30,286 nucleotides of DNA, taken from the NCBI GenBank assembly GCA_964628455.1, contig CAZVPD010000022.1, positions 1-30,286 on the forward strand, in the 5' to 3' direction. Positions within the stretch are counted from its first letter, which is position 1. Each line of letters begins with the position of its first letter. This stretch comes from JAQVWU01 sp964628455. GTDB lineage: Bacteria; Bacillota; Clostridia; Oscillospirales; CAG-272. The position numbers were made by a program, and so were the translations under genes. Under the pieces are notes generated by a model that did not search any database, had not been told where the DNA came from, and was given only the letters and a program-made list of their open reading frames with translations. This document shows, in pieces, positions 22,545 to 30,286 of this stretch.

Positions 22545-23449
22545 TATTTCTCGGTATTGACACAAGCAACTACACAACATCAATGGCCGCGGCGGATGAC
22601 GGTGAAGTGATATTCAACGGGAAGACTATTCTGGAAGTAGGAAAAGGAAATAAAGGACTGCGGCAGAATGATGCTGTTTTCGCTCATATCAGGAATTTGC
22701 CCCGCCTTGCCGAACGTATGGGAAGTATCGCTTTGACTGCGATCGGCTATTCGGCCTATCCGAGAGATGCCGCAGCATCGTATATGCCCTGTTTTGAAGC
22801 GGGAGCCGCCGCTGCACGGTGTCTTGCCGCGCTCAACGGTATTCCCGCATATCCTTTTTCACACCAGGCCGGTCATGTGGCGGCAGCGGTTTATTCCGCC
22901 GGTGCCGAAAATATAAAGGCTTCACCTTATCTGGCATTTCATGTTTCCGGCGGAACGACCGAACTGCTGTTTATCAGAGACGGAAAAATTTCCGTTGCAG
23001 GCAGGACGCTTGACCTGAACGCAGGTCAGCTGATCGACCGGACCGGACTTATGCTCGGACTCGATTTTCCCTGCGGACCGTCTCTTGAAAAACTTGCCGG
23101 AAACGTCACACCGCCCAAACCGAAAATATGTGTTCAGGGCCTTGACTGCAATTTATCGGGTGCGGAAAATCAAATTGCCGGGATGGTTCAAAAAGGGACA
23201 GCACCCGAAATAACAGCTGCCTATGCAATCGAATTCATCAAACTGACGATAGAGGCAATGACAGAAAACGCACTGGAGCAGTACGGACCCCTTCCTGTTT
23301 TATACGCCGGCGGAGTGATGTCCAACCGCACGATAAGAGATTATATAAAAAGCAGATATACTGCTTATTTCGCGGCCCCACCATATTCCTGTGATAATGC
23401 CGCCGGCATAGCGCTGCTGTGCAGGGAGGCTTATTTAAAAAACCGTTGA
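22541..23449 (+). CDS. TsaD/Kae1-like ASKHA protein (peptidase M22 family paralogue)
   Basis: 302-residue member of the Kae1/TsaD (formerly glycoprotease) fold, shorter than true TsaD (about 335-340). It keeps the ATPase-fold motifs GIDTSNYTTS at the N-terminus, the metal site HxxxH as HQAGH (His108, His112), VSGGTTEL (about 136-142) and the C-terminal DNAAGIALL. Ordinary TsaD makes the t6A37 tRNA modification with TsaB and TsaE; this gene sits between nusB and xseA, a place where Clostridia have a TsaD paralogue, and no tsaB or tsaE is nearby. A separate TsaD probably exists elsewhere. Activity is undetermined. It is coupled to nusB by a 4-nt overlap. Confidence 0.8.
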   Translation: MIFLGIDTSNYTTSMAAADDGEVIFNGKTILEVGKGNKGLRQNDAVFAHIRNLPRLAERMGSIALTAIGYSAYPRDAAASYMPCFEAGAAAARCLAALNGIPAYPFSHQAGHVAAAVYSAGAENIKASPYLAFHVSGGTTELLFIRDGKISVAGRTLDLNAGQLIDRTGLMLGLDFPCGPSLEKLAGNVTPPKPKICVQGLDCNLSGAENQIAGMVQKGTAPEITAAYAIEFIKLTIEAMTENALEQYGPLPVLYAGGVMSNRTIRDYIKSRYTAYFAAPPYSCDNAAGIALLCREAYLKNR

Positions 23450-23481
23450 TCAGATTCAGTCTGAGCGAAGCGAGGTTTCAG

Positions 23482-24723
23482 ATGTCTGTTTCCGAAAACA
23501 AAGTATTGACCGTAACGCAGTTAAACGAATATATAAAGATGACGCTTGATTCTTCGCCGCTTCTGAACGATATTTATATCAAAGGCGAAATATCGAACTT
23601 TACCAACCATTATAAAACGGGACACCTGTATTTTACATTGAAGGACGAGGGCAGTCTGCTCAAAGCGGTTATGTTCAGGACAAGTGCCGAAAAACTGAAA
23701 TTTATGCCCGAAAGCGGTATGAAGGTCATAGCGCACGGCAGAATCACGGCATTTGTTCGTGACGGTCAATATCAGCTGTATGCCGATTCGATGGAACCCG
23801 ACGGTATCGGTGCGCTTTACATCGCATATGAACAGCTTAAAAACAGGCTTGAAGCCGAAGGGCTCTTCCGTGAAGACAGAAAACGCATGCTTCCCAAGAT
23901 ACCGTTACGTATCGGAGTCATCACTTCGCCTACCGGAGCTGTGATCCGAGACATCATCAACGTATCGGGCAGGCGTTTTCCGATGGCCGAAATCGTGCTG
24001 TATCCGTCGCTGGTCCAGGGAGAGAGTGCAGCGGCGCAGCTGATTTCGGGTATCAAATATTTCAATACTTCAAGACGCGCCGACCTGATCATCATCGGCC
24101 GCGGAGGCGGTTCGATCGAGGATTTGTGGGCTTTTAACAATGAAGCACTTGCACGGGCTGTCAGGGCATCCGTCATACCGGTTATTTCTGCCGTGGGACA
24201 TGAAACGGATTTTACCATCTGTGATTTTGCAGCCGACCGCCGCGCCCCCACGCCGTCTGCAGCCGCGGAAATCGCCCTGCCCGATTCGACCGAACTGAAA
24301 CGGAAAATCGGCAACATCACGGGACGGCTTGAATTGCTTTTGTCGCAGAATATCGGTATCCGCCGGCAGAAACTGAAACAGTTGTCGGAGAGAAGGGTCC
24401 TTACCTCTCCGGCTTCGGTCATCGATGAAAAACGCATGGTCATTTTAAGCATGGAAAGGCGGCTTGATTCCGACATCCGTCTGATTCTCAGCAACAAAAA
24501 GAATCGGTTTATACAATATACATCAAAACTCGAGGCGCTGAATCCATTGTCGATCATTTCGCGGGGTTATTCGGCTGTTTTCCGCAATGACGGAACATTG
24601 ATCAAAAGTATCAGACAGATCGAACCCGGCGACATGTTTTATTTTAAGACATCCGACGGTGAAGTGTCCGGAGAAGTAAAAGAAATAAGAGGAATTGAAA
24701 ATGGACGAATCGATGAGTTTTGA
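23482..24723 (+). CDS. xseA: Exodeoxyribonuclease VII large subunit
   Basis: Catalytic subunit of exonuclease VII, degrading single-stranded DNA to oligonucleotides in DNA repair. The 413-residue protein has an N-terminal OB-fold (about residues 5-100, LNDIYIKGEISNFTNHYKTGHLYFTLKD), the nuclease core with IGVITSPTGAVIRDI, IIIGRGGGSIEDLWAFNNE and ISAVGHETDFTICDFAADRRAPTPSAAAE, then a coiled-coil C-terminus ending with the ISRGYSAVF segment. ATG 23482 with GAGG 6 nt upstream is preferred over a frame beginning inside the preceding gene. It overlaps xseB by 23 nt. Confidence 0.97.
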   Translation: MSVSENKVLTVTQLNEYIKMTLDSSPLLNDIYIKGEISNFTNHYKTGHLYFTLKDEGSLLKAVMFRTSAEKLKFMPESGMKVIAHGRITAFVRDGQYQLYADSMEPDGIGALYIAYEQLKNRLEAEGLFREDRKRMLPKIPLRIGVITSPTGAVIRDIINVSGRRFPMAEIVLYPSLVQGESAAAQLISGIKYFNTSRRADLIIIGRGGGSIEDLWAFNNEALARAVRASVIPVISAVGHETDFTICDFAADRRAPTPSAAAEIALPDSTELKRKIGNITGRLELLLSQNIGIRRQKLKQLSERRVLTSPASVIDEKRMVILSMERRLDSDIRLILSNKKNRFIQYTSKLEALNPLSIISRGYSAVFRNDGTLIKSIRQIEPGDMFYFKTSDGEVSGEVKEIRGIENGRIDEF

Positions 24724-24934
24724 GGCAGCCCTTCTGCGGCTTGAAGAGATTGTAAAGTCGCTGGAAAGCGGAAGCGCTCCTCTTGATACCTCGCTTGAAA
24801 TGTTCGAAGAGGGGATATCCCTGGTCAAGCATTGCAATCAAAAACTGGACAATGCGGAACGGCGCATCAAGATTCTGGTAATAAAACAGGACGGAAGCTA
24901 TGACGAACAAGATTTCAGAGACACTGACAAATAA
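24701..24934 (+). CDS. xseB: Exodeoxyribonuclease VII small subunit
   Basis: 77-residue helical hairpin that binds the XseA coiled coil and is needed for exonuclease VII assembly. Family motif: FEAALLRLEEIVKSLESG followed by PLDTSLEMFEEGISLVKHC. ATG 24701 has AGAGG 8 nt upstream. It begins within xseA and its last 35 nt overlap ispA in another frame, giving a chain of coupled genes. Confidence 0.95.
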   Translation: MDESMSFEAALLRLEEIVKSLESGSAPLDTSLEMFEEGISLVKHCNQKLDNAERRIKILVIKQDGSYDEQDFRDTDK

Positions 24935-25739
24935 CGCGGCATTGATCGAATCGGCACTCGAAGCTTATTTGTCCGGAACCGATCAGGATTACGGTATTTT
25001 ATACGATGTTATGCGTTACGGCGTTCTGGGAGGCGGAAAAAGACTCCGTCCGTTTTTAACCATGGAATTTTGCCGTCTTTACGGCGGGAATGACAAAAAA
25101 GCCCTGCCTTTCGCTTGCGCGATAGAGCTGATCCACACTTATTCACTGATACATGACGATTTGCCATGCATGGATAACGATGATTACCGCCGCGGACGTC
25201 TGACTGCGCATAAAAATTTCGGGGAGGCAAATGCTCTTCTCGCAGGAGACGCGCTTCTGACTTACGCTTTTGAGGTTGCTGCTTCGAATATCGAAACTTC
25301 TCCGGAAACCGTGCTGGAAGCCGTCCGTTTACTGGCTTCGGAAGCAGGTGCGCAGGGTATGATCGGAGGTCAGCAGCTCGATCTGATCGGTGAACGCGTT
25401 GCCTTCGGCTATGATACGCTGCTTCGCATGAATATGCTTAAAACAGGCCGTCTTATCCGCGCGGCATGTCTTTTGGGCTGCATGGCGGCAGGACAGAAAA
25501 ACACCGAAAAAGCCGTATATTATGCCGAGCGGATCGGTCTGGCCTTTCAGATTACCGACGATCTCCTGGATGACGGTCAGGAAGATGAAAAAACAACATT
25601 TTTAACATTCATGAGCCGTGATAAAGCCAGACAAACGGCGGAAAAACTGGTCATAGAGGCCTGCGGTATTCTGGACGGTATGGAGGGCAGCGAATCTCTC
25701 AGAATGTTCGCTTTATATTTGCCGGACAGAAAGCAATGA
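24900..25739 (+). CDS. ispA: Polyprenyl synthetase (farnesyl/geranyl diphosphate synthase)
   Basis: 279-residue trans-prenyl diphosphate synthase making C10-C20 isoprenoid precursors, e.g. for undecaprenyl lipid carrier. Key motifs: GGGKRLRP; first Asp-rich motif DDLPCMDNDD; GGQQLDL; KTGRLIRAA; second Asp-rich motif FQITDDLLDD. The residues before the first Asp motif (SLIHDD) do not decide chain length by eye. The start overlaps xseB by 35 nt; no later Met fits the family, so the overlap seems real. dxs, which often follows in this operon in other Firmicutes, is absent, and a DUF212 gene comes next. Confidence 0.93.
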   Translation: MTNKISETLTNNAALIESALEAYLSGTDQDYGILYDVMRYGVLGGGKRLRPFLTMEFCRLYGGNDKKALPFACAIELIHTYSLIHDDLPCMDNDDYRRGRLTAHKNFGEANALLAGDALLTYAFEVAASNIETSPETVLEAVRLLASEAGAQGMIGGQQLDLIGERVAFGYDTLLRMNMLKTGRLIRAACLLGCMAAGQKNTEKAVYYAERIGLAFQITDDLLDDGQEDEKTTFLTFMSRDKARQTAEKLVIEACGILDGMEGSESLRMFALYLPDRKQ

Positions 25740-25788
25740 CCGCGGAAAACAATGGTTGTTTATAGATTTTTTTGTTAAAGGATGATAT

Positions 25789-26256
25789 ATGTCTGTTCTC
25801 ATAGATATTTTTTCCAATTATCCGTTAATATGCGCACTTTGCAGCTGGATTGTCGCTCAGATCATGAAATCGGTTATCTGGGTCATACAAAACCGTAAAT
25901 TCAGTTTTACTTCACTGGCATCATCAGGCGGAATGCCCAGTTCGCATACTGCAACCGTTTGTGCTCTTGCCACGGCGACCGGAAGAATCGATGGATTTAC
26001 TTCGGTAAATTTCGCCATTGCTTTTATTCTGGCATTTATTGTAATGTATGACGCGGCCGGTGTCAGACGGTCTGCAGGTGAACAGGCCAAAACATTAAAC
26101 CGCATTATGGAGGATATTACACGCGGAAATACGGAAAATATGCCGAAACGGCTTAAAGAACTGGTCGGCCATACTCCGATTCAGGTTTTCGCCGGAGCTG
26201 CGCTGGGTATTATGATCGGTATCCTGCTTGATATTCTTTTGCATTACAGCAGCTGA
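25789..26256 (+). CDS. Divergent PAP2 (DUF212) membrane protein
   Basis: 155-residue integral membrane protein of the acid-phosphatase-like divergent PAP2 family (YuiD relatives). Motifs: SGGMPSSHTA (phosphatase-like P-loop with His), MYDAAGVRRSAGEQAKTLN, and KELVGHTPIQVFAGAALGI. About three to four membrane segments. Function is unproven; PAP2 relatives are lipid phosphatases, and neighbours in isoprenoid and NAD metabolism do not fix a substrate. AAGGATG lies about 4 nt before ATG 25789. 49 nt separate it from ispA, with no terminator. Confidence 0.9.
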   Translation: MSVLIDIFSNYPLICALCSWIVAQIMKSVIWVIQNRKFSFTSLASSGGMPSSHTATVCALATATGRIDGFTSVNFAIAFILAFIVMYDAAGVRRSAGEQAKTLNRIMEDITRGNTENMPKRLKELVGHTPIQVFAGAALGIMIGILLDILLHYSS

Positions 26257-26270
26257 CAGAGCATAAAATC

Positions 26271-27047
26271 ATGAGATTTGATGTTTATCTGGTATCAAAG
26301 GGTTTTGCTGAAAGCAGAACCAAGGCACGCCGGATGATTGACGAGGGTACCGTGGTTTTGGCAGGCAAACCCGGAGCAAAAGCGTCTGCCGAGGTTTCGG
26401 AAGATGATCAGATATCGGTTTGCGGCAAAAGGATGCCTTATGTCGGACGGGGCGGCATCAAGCTGAACGCGGCACTCGACGCTTTCCATATCAGCGTGAC
26501 CGGAGCGGTCGCCGCCGACATAGGAGCTTCGACCGGCGGTTTTACCGATTGTTTGCTGCAGCGCGGTGCGAAAAAAATATTTGCGGTCGATTCGGGGAAA
26601 GGACAGCTTCACCCTTCTCTTCTGTCCGATGTCAGGGTGATTTCAATGGAAAACCAGAATGCCCGTCTGATCACGCAGGAAACTTTCGGTGAACTCTGCG
26701 ATATTATAGTCATGGATGTATCTTTTATATCACAGACCTTACTATACGGCTCCGTTCGGAATGCGCTGAAAGAGGACGGGGTATTTATCAGTCTGATAAA
26801 ACCGCAGTTTGAAGCCGGAAAAAGCTGTATCGGAAAAAACGGCATCATACGCGATAAATCGGTTCATGTCACGGTGATCAAAAACATTATGGAAACCGCT
26901 CATACAGCGGGATTTTACTGTGCCGGTCTGATGCGTTCGCCTGTTTCGGGCGGTGACGGGAACCGTGAGTATCTATCCCTTTTTTACAGGAAAAGCAGAA
27001 ACATCGATATAGACGACATCTGTATAAAAAATCTGGTTTACGGGTAA
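26271..27047 (+). CDS. tlyA: TlyA-family rRNA 2'-O-methyltransferase
   Basis: 258-residue protein with an N-terminal S4 RNA-binding domain (MRFDVYLVSKGFAESRTKAR, about 1-60) and an FtsJ-like SAM-dependent methyltransferase domain (VAADIGASTGGFTDCLLQRGA, then DVSFISQTL and SLIKPQFEAGK). Mycobacterial TlyA methylates 16S and 23S rRNA 2'-OH groups; some relatives are called hemolysins, which is not supported here. The Shine-Dalgarno is weak (GACAGAG), so coupling to the upstream gene, 14 nt away, may matter. Confidence 0.93.
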   Translation: MRFDVYLVSKGFAESRTKARRMIDEGTVVLAGKPGAKASAEVSEDDQISVCGKRMPYVGRGGIKLNAALDAFHISVTGAVAADIGASTGGFTDCLLQRGAKKIFAVDSGKGQLHPSLLSDVRVISMENQNARLITQETFGELCDIIVMDVSFISQTLLYGSVRNALKEDGVFISLIKPQFEAGKSCIGKNGIIRDKSVHVTVIKNIMETAHTAGFYCAGLMRSPVSGGDGNREYLSLFYRKSRNIDIDDICIKNLVYG

Positions 27048-27053
27048 AACGAT

Positions 27054-27848
27054 ATGATAAAAATCACGGTCATTCCCAACAGGGAGAAAGATCCTGAATT
27101 GATTTATACCGCTCAGGTAAAGAAAAGGCTGTCGTCTCTGGGATGCGAAGTTGCCGTCGACGATATGAACGGGGCGGATTACGTGATCGTGATCGGGGGT
27201 GACGGTTCGATCCTGCGCGCCGCCCGTCAGACGGCTCCTCTCGGGATCCCGCTGCTCTGCATCAATCTGGGCAGACTCGGTTATATGACAGAACTGGAGA
27301 TCGATGAACTCCCTTTGATCGATGAACTGGTTTACGGCAATTATACGATTGAAGAACGTATGATGCTGTCGGTTGAAATCATACGCGGTGATACCGCTTC
27401 AGGACTGATGTCCGCCCTGAACGACGCGGTCGTTTCCAACGGAGCTGTTTCACGCATGATTGACGTCGACCTGTACTGCGGCGGCAGCCGCGTGGGGAGT
27501 TATCGCGCCGACGGGCTTATCTGCGCCACGCCGACAGGATCCACAGCCTATTCCCTGTCTGCCGGAGGACCTGTTATAGATCCTCAGGTCGGCTGCATTT
27601 GTGTAACTCCCGTCAGCCCGCACTCCTTGCGCGCCAAACCCATGATATTCAGCGATCTGTCTGTTCTTGAAATAAGGGACAATACGAATATCCGGGAAGA
27701 TATTTTCGTTACGGTCGACGGCAGTGAGAATTATCGCCTTGATTGCGGAGAAACGGTGAGGATAACGAAGTCTGAAATGACCACCCGGCTGATCAGATTA
27801 AAAAAAGACAGATTTTATGATGTCCTGTATAAAAAAATGTCCGAGTAA
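27054..27848 (+). CDS. nadK: NAD kinase
   Basis: Cytoplasmic kinase phosphorylating NAD+ to NADP+ with ATP or polyphosphate. The 264-residue protein has IGGDGSILRAAR (catalytic GGDG), the NLGRLGYMTELE segment, LNDAVVSNGA, and DGLICATPTGSTAYSLSAGGP. Six nt separate it from tlyA. Length and motifs match the Firmicutes enzyme (often called ppnK). Confidence 0.97.
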   Translation: MIKITVIPNREKDPELIYTAQVKKRLSSLGCEVAVDDMNGADYVIVIGGDGSILRAARQTAPLGIPLLCINLGRLGYMTELEIDELPLIDELVYGNYTIEERMMLSVEIIRGDTASGLMSALNDAVVSNGAVSRMIDVDLYCGGSRVGSYRADGLICATPTGSTAYSLSAGGPVIDPQVGCICVTPVSPHSLRAKPMIFSDLSVLEIRDNTNIREDIFVTVDGSENYRLDCGETVRITKSEMTTRLIRLKKDRFYDVLYKKMSE

Positions 27849-27882
27849 AACAGACTGATCCTGTATTCAGGGAGAATTTGCG

Positions 27883-28347
27883 ATGAAGAACGAACGGCAG
27901 GCAAAAATAATGGAAATCGTCGGTTCCTGCACTATCGGAACGCAGGACCATCTGATAGAAAAACTGCGGGAAAGCGGATATGACGTTACACAGGCAACGG
28001 TTTCGCGGGATATGAAGGAAATGGGGCTGACGAAAGTATCGGCCAAAGACAACAGATACAGATATTCCGCTGCCCCGCCGGCGGTTCAGGAAAATCCGCA
28101 AATCGCAAAAAAATACCGCAACATCATCCGCGAAGCGGTTATAAAGGCGGATTACGCCGAAAATATCGTGGTGATCAAAACCTATCCCGGAATGGCACAG
28201 GCGGCAGCCGCCGCAATCGACGCCATGAACTGGGACGATGTTGTTGGCAGCATAGCCGGAGACGACACGATTCTGATGGTTGTCCGCACAAAAGAAAAAG
28301 CCCCTGGGATCTGCACCCGTTTTAACCGGACGATAAAACCGGACTGA
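27883..28347 (+). CDS. argR: Arginine repressor
   Basis: 154-residue hexameric regulator (ArgR/AhrC) that uses arginine as corepressor for biosynthesis and activates catabolism in Firmicutes. An N-terminal winged helix contains QATVSRDMKEMGLTKV, the DNA-recognition motif; the C-terminal domain has GSIAGDDTILMVVRTKE, with the arginine-binding GDDT. GGGAGAA 7 nt before ATG 27883. No arginine genes are nearby; the nadK-argR-recN location is the conserved Firmicutes context. No clear ARG box was identified in the window. Confidence 0.96.
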   Translation: MKNERQAKIMEIVGSCTIGTQDHLIEKLRESGYDVTQATVSRDMKEMGLTKVSAKDNRYRYSAAPPAVQENPQIAKKYRNIIREAVIKADYAENIVVIKTYPGMAQAAAAAIDAMNWDDVVGSIAGDDTILMVVRTKEKAPGICTRFNRTIKPD

Positions 28348-28392
28348 CCTTTACTGCTTTTTACGGGAATTTACCTGATCGGAGGACAGCTG

Positions 28393-30069
28393 ATGCTTGT
28401 TTCGCTTCATATTGAAAATGTAGCTGTCATAAAAAAAATCGATATTGATTTGCTTGCGGGATTTACGGTGCTTACGGGAGAAACAGGCGCCGGTAAATCC
28501 ATCATTATAGATTCAATCAATTTGCTTCTCGGGTCGCGTCCCTCCCGTGAAATGATCAGGAGCGGAGAGGAAACCGCGGTTGTATCGGCATTTTTTACGG
28601 ATATTTCTCAGGCAAATCTATTGTCTCTTTCTGAACTGGGCGCGGAGCCGGATGAAGAAGGCTCGATTTTTATCCAGCGTACCCTATCGGCGGACGGCAG
28701 GACAACCAATAAAATCAACGGCAGAACTGTTTCCGTATCACTGATGAGGGAGACGGGAAATCTGCTTATTAACGTACACGGTCAGCATGAAAATCAGAAA
28801 TTGCTTGATACGACAAAACACATCGAATATCTCGATAAATACGCGGGAAATGATCCTCTCGCCGCAGCGTATGCGGAAAGTTACGGGAAGCTGAATGAAA
28901 TCAAACGAAATCTGTCGGAACTTTACCGTAATGAAAAAGAAAAAGCCGCGATGACGGAGATGCTGAAGTATCAGATCAGTGAGATCGATTCGGCGCATCT
29001 GAAGCCGAATGAAGACGAAGAACTCGAAATTCAAAAAAAGCGGATACAAAATATCGAAAAAACGGAGAAGCAGGCCAAAATCATTTATGATTCGCTTTAC
29101 GGGGGGGATAAAAGCTTATCCGCCTGTCAGCAGATTGACCGCGCGGTACTTGCATTGAAACAAATTTCGGATATGTATTCGGGTTTCGAGGATAGTATCG
29201 AGAAATTGCTGAATTTCAGGTATGAAATAGAAGATGTTGCCGTCCGCGCCAACGACCTGAAAGACGACGATGCGGTCAATCCGTCAGCCGCACTCGACAG
29301 GCTGGAAGCGAAACTTGAAGTTATTTCCCGTCTTAAGCGCAAATACGGAGCAACCATCGATGAAATCCTGAATTTTCGCCTGAAAGCCGCCGACAGGCTG
29401 GAGGAGTTCGAAACTTCGGAGGATAAAATCCGAAAATTAAACATCGCTTATGAAATTGCCGAAAAAGAAGCTGTTTCCTGCGCGGAATTGCTGACCGAAA
29501 GCAGAAAAACCGCCGCCGCAGAACTGGCGGGAAAAATCACGGAGGAACTGGCTTTTCTTGAGATGGAAAAAGTATACTTTTCCATCGAAGTCCGCCGTTC
29601 GCAGCTGAGCCGTTCCGGCGGTGATGACGTGGAGTTCATGATTTCGACCAATCCCGGGGAACCGGTGAAACCGCTCGGGAAAATCGCTTCCGGGGGTGAG
29701 TTGTCAAGAGTGATGCTGGCGATAAAAAGCGTATTGGCCGACCGTGAGAACACGGAAACGCTTATTTTTGATGAGATCGATACCGGTATTTCGGGAAGAA
29801 CATCTCATAAAATCGGGATAAAATTAAAGCAGACATCGGCAGTATCTCAGGTATTGTGCGTAACGCATTCGGCGCAGATCGCCGCTCTGGCTCATAACCA
29901 TCTTTATGTTTCGAAAACCGAATGCGGAGGGCGTGTCGAAACAGAGGTGAGTCTGCTGGATTTCAAAGGGCGTGTCAATGAAATCGCACGCATTATGGGC
30001 GGTGCCGAGATAACGGGCAAGCTGCTTGATACGGCGGCGGAAATGCTGATCACCGCATGCGGAAAATAA
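28393..30069 (+). CDS. recN: DNA repair protein RecN
   Basis: 558-residue SMC-like ATPase involved in double-strand break repair. N-terminal Walker A GETGAGKSIIIDSI; GQHENQKLLD; two coiled-coil stretches (about residues 140-240 and 290-360); C-terminal signature GGELSRVMLAIKS and Walker B TLIFDEIDTGISG, then CVTHSAQIAALA. Complete and of usual length. GGAGGACAG lies just before ATG 28393, and 26 nt separate the stop from tyrS. Confidence 0.97.
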   Translation: MLVSLHIENVAVIKKIDIDLLAGFTVLTGETGAGKSIIIDSINLLLGSRPSREMIRSGEETAVVSAFFTDISQANLLSLSELGAEPDEEGSIFIQRTLSADGRTTNKINGRTVSVSLMRETGNLLINVHGQHENQKLLDTTKHIEYLDKYAGNDPLAAAYAESYGKLNEIKRNLSELYRNEKEKAAMTEMLKYQISEIDSAHLKPNEDEELEIQKKRIQNIEKTEKQAKIIYDSLYGGDKSLSACQQIDRAVLALKQISDMYSGFEDSIEKLLNFRYEIEDVAVRANDLKDDDAVNPSAALDRLEAKLEVISRLKRKYGATIDEILNFRLKAADRLEEFETSEDKIRKLNIAYEIAEKEAVSCAELLTESRKTAAAELAGKITEELAFLEMEKVYFSIEVRRSQLSRSGGDDVEFMISTNPGEPVKPLGKIASGGELSRVMLAIKSVLADRENTETLIFDEIDTGISGRTSHKIGIKLKQTSAVSQVLCVTHSAQIAALAHNHLYVSKTECGGRVETEVSLLDFKGRVNEIARIMGGAEITGKLLDTAAEMLITACGK

Positions 30070-30095
30070 TCAAATGAAACATACAGGAGCGGAAA

Positions 30096-30286
30096 ATGAG
30101 TTTATTTCAGGAATTTAAAGACAGGGATTTACTGGCGCAGATGACCGACGAAGCGGAAATAGAACGTCTGCTGAACGAGGAAAAAATAACGTTCTATATC
30201 GGATTCGACCCGACGGCCGACAGCCTGCATATCGGACATTTTATACAGATGAAGATCATGGCGCATATGCAGCGCGCCGGGCACCG
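30096..30286 (+). CDS. tyrS: Tyrosyl-tRNA synthetase, 5' partial
   Basis: The first 63 codons of class I tyrosyl-tRNA synthetase run off the window end. The YIGFDPTADSLHIGH segment contains the tyrosine-binding GFDPTA and HIGH ATP-binding motifs. AGGAG is 7 nt before ATG 30096. Only 26 nt follow recN, so no T-box riboswitch fits in front of it. Confidence 0.95.
   Translation, partial: MSLFQEFKDRDLLAQMTDEAEIERLLNEEKITFYIGFDPTADSLHIGHFIQMKIMAHMQRAGH

Noticed and set aside
23817..24557. 246-codon minus-strand frame
   Set aside because: Shadow of xseA; Ser/Arg/Met-rich composition without motifs.
30070..30095. T-box riboswitch before tyrS
   Set aside because: Only 26 nt separate recN and tyrS, too short for a T-box.
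1..30286. Mobile elements, CRISPR arrays, tRNA genes
   Set aside because: No transposase or integrase, no regular repeat array and no cloverleaf sequence were seen in the window.

Overview
The window looks like chromosomal DNA of an anaerobic, low-to-mid GC Firmicute of class Clostridia, probably a draft or metagenome-assembled genome because two 10-N scaffold gaps cut through genes. The evidence is a long, Alu-domain type SRP RNA, ribosomal protein L27 with the cleavable Firmicutes N-terminus encoded beside the Prp protease, a YmfF/YmfH M16 protease pair, and the order nusB - TsaD-like - xseA - xseB - ispA - tlyA - nadK - argR - recN - tyrS. No insertion sequence, prophage, tRNA or CRISPR array was seen.

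Layout: 1-400 holds the SRP RNA gene (minus strand) with a near-consensus promoter. 393-1358 (minus) is a URO-D superfamily protein. 1547-4103 (plus) is an arylamine N-acetyltransferase overlapping a DUF2079 polytopic membrane protein, closed by a strong bidirectional terminator shared with a convergent Rrf2-type regulator. 4759-5998 (minus) is the rplU-prp-rpmA ribosomal operon with its own promoter, leader and terminator. 6004-10565 (minus) is the operon ymfF-ymfH-lgt-folD. A divergent regulatory region near 10.5-10.7 kb separates it from fucI and a sugar-binding-type lipoprotein (plus). 14.1-18.7 kb (plus) is a tightly overlapping three-gene operon: a glutamine-dependent asparagine-synthetase-like amidotransferase, an ATP-grasp ligase and a MurE-like Mur ligase. 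18.7-22.0 kb (minus) carries a DUF4358 lipoprotein, an SGNH hydrolase, a small membrane protein and a DUF4432 aldose-epimerase-like gene. 22.0-30.3 kb (plus) is the conserved nusB-to-tyrS housekeeping cluster.

The most interesting region is 14.1-18.7 kb. An amidotransferase, a carboxylate-amine ATP-grasp ligase and a Mur ligase whose usual DNPR specificity motif reads DNPD are translationally coupled behind a promoter overlapped by a 14-bp-arm inverted repeat. This could be a dedicated peptidoglycan stem-peptide or cross-bridge modification cassette, for example aspartate attachment plus amidation, or less likely an amino-acid polymer system built from the same two ligase folds as cyanophycin synthetase. 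A second regulatory observation is the ymfF/fucI divergent promoter pair, where both -35 boxes are embedded in the two arms of a perfect 13-bp inverted repeat.
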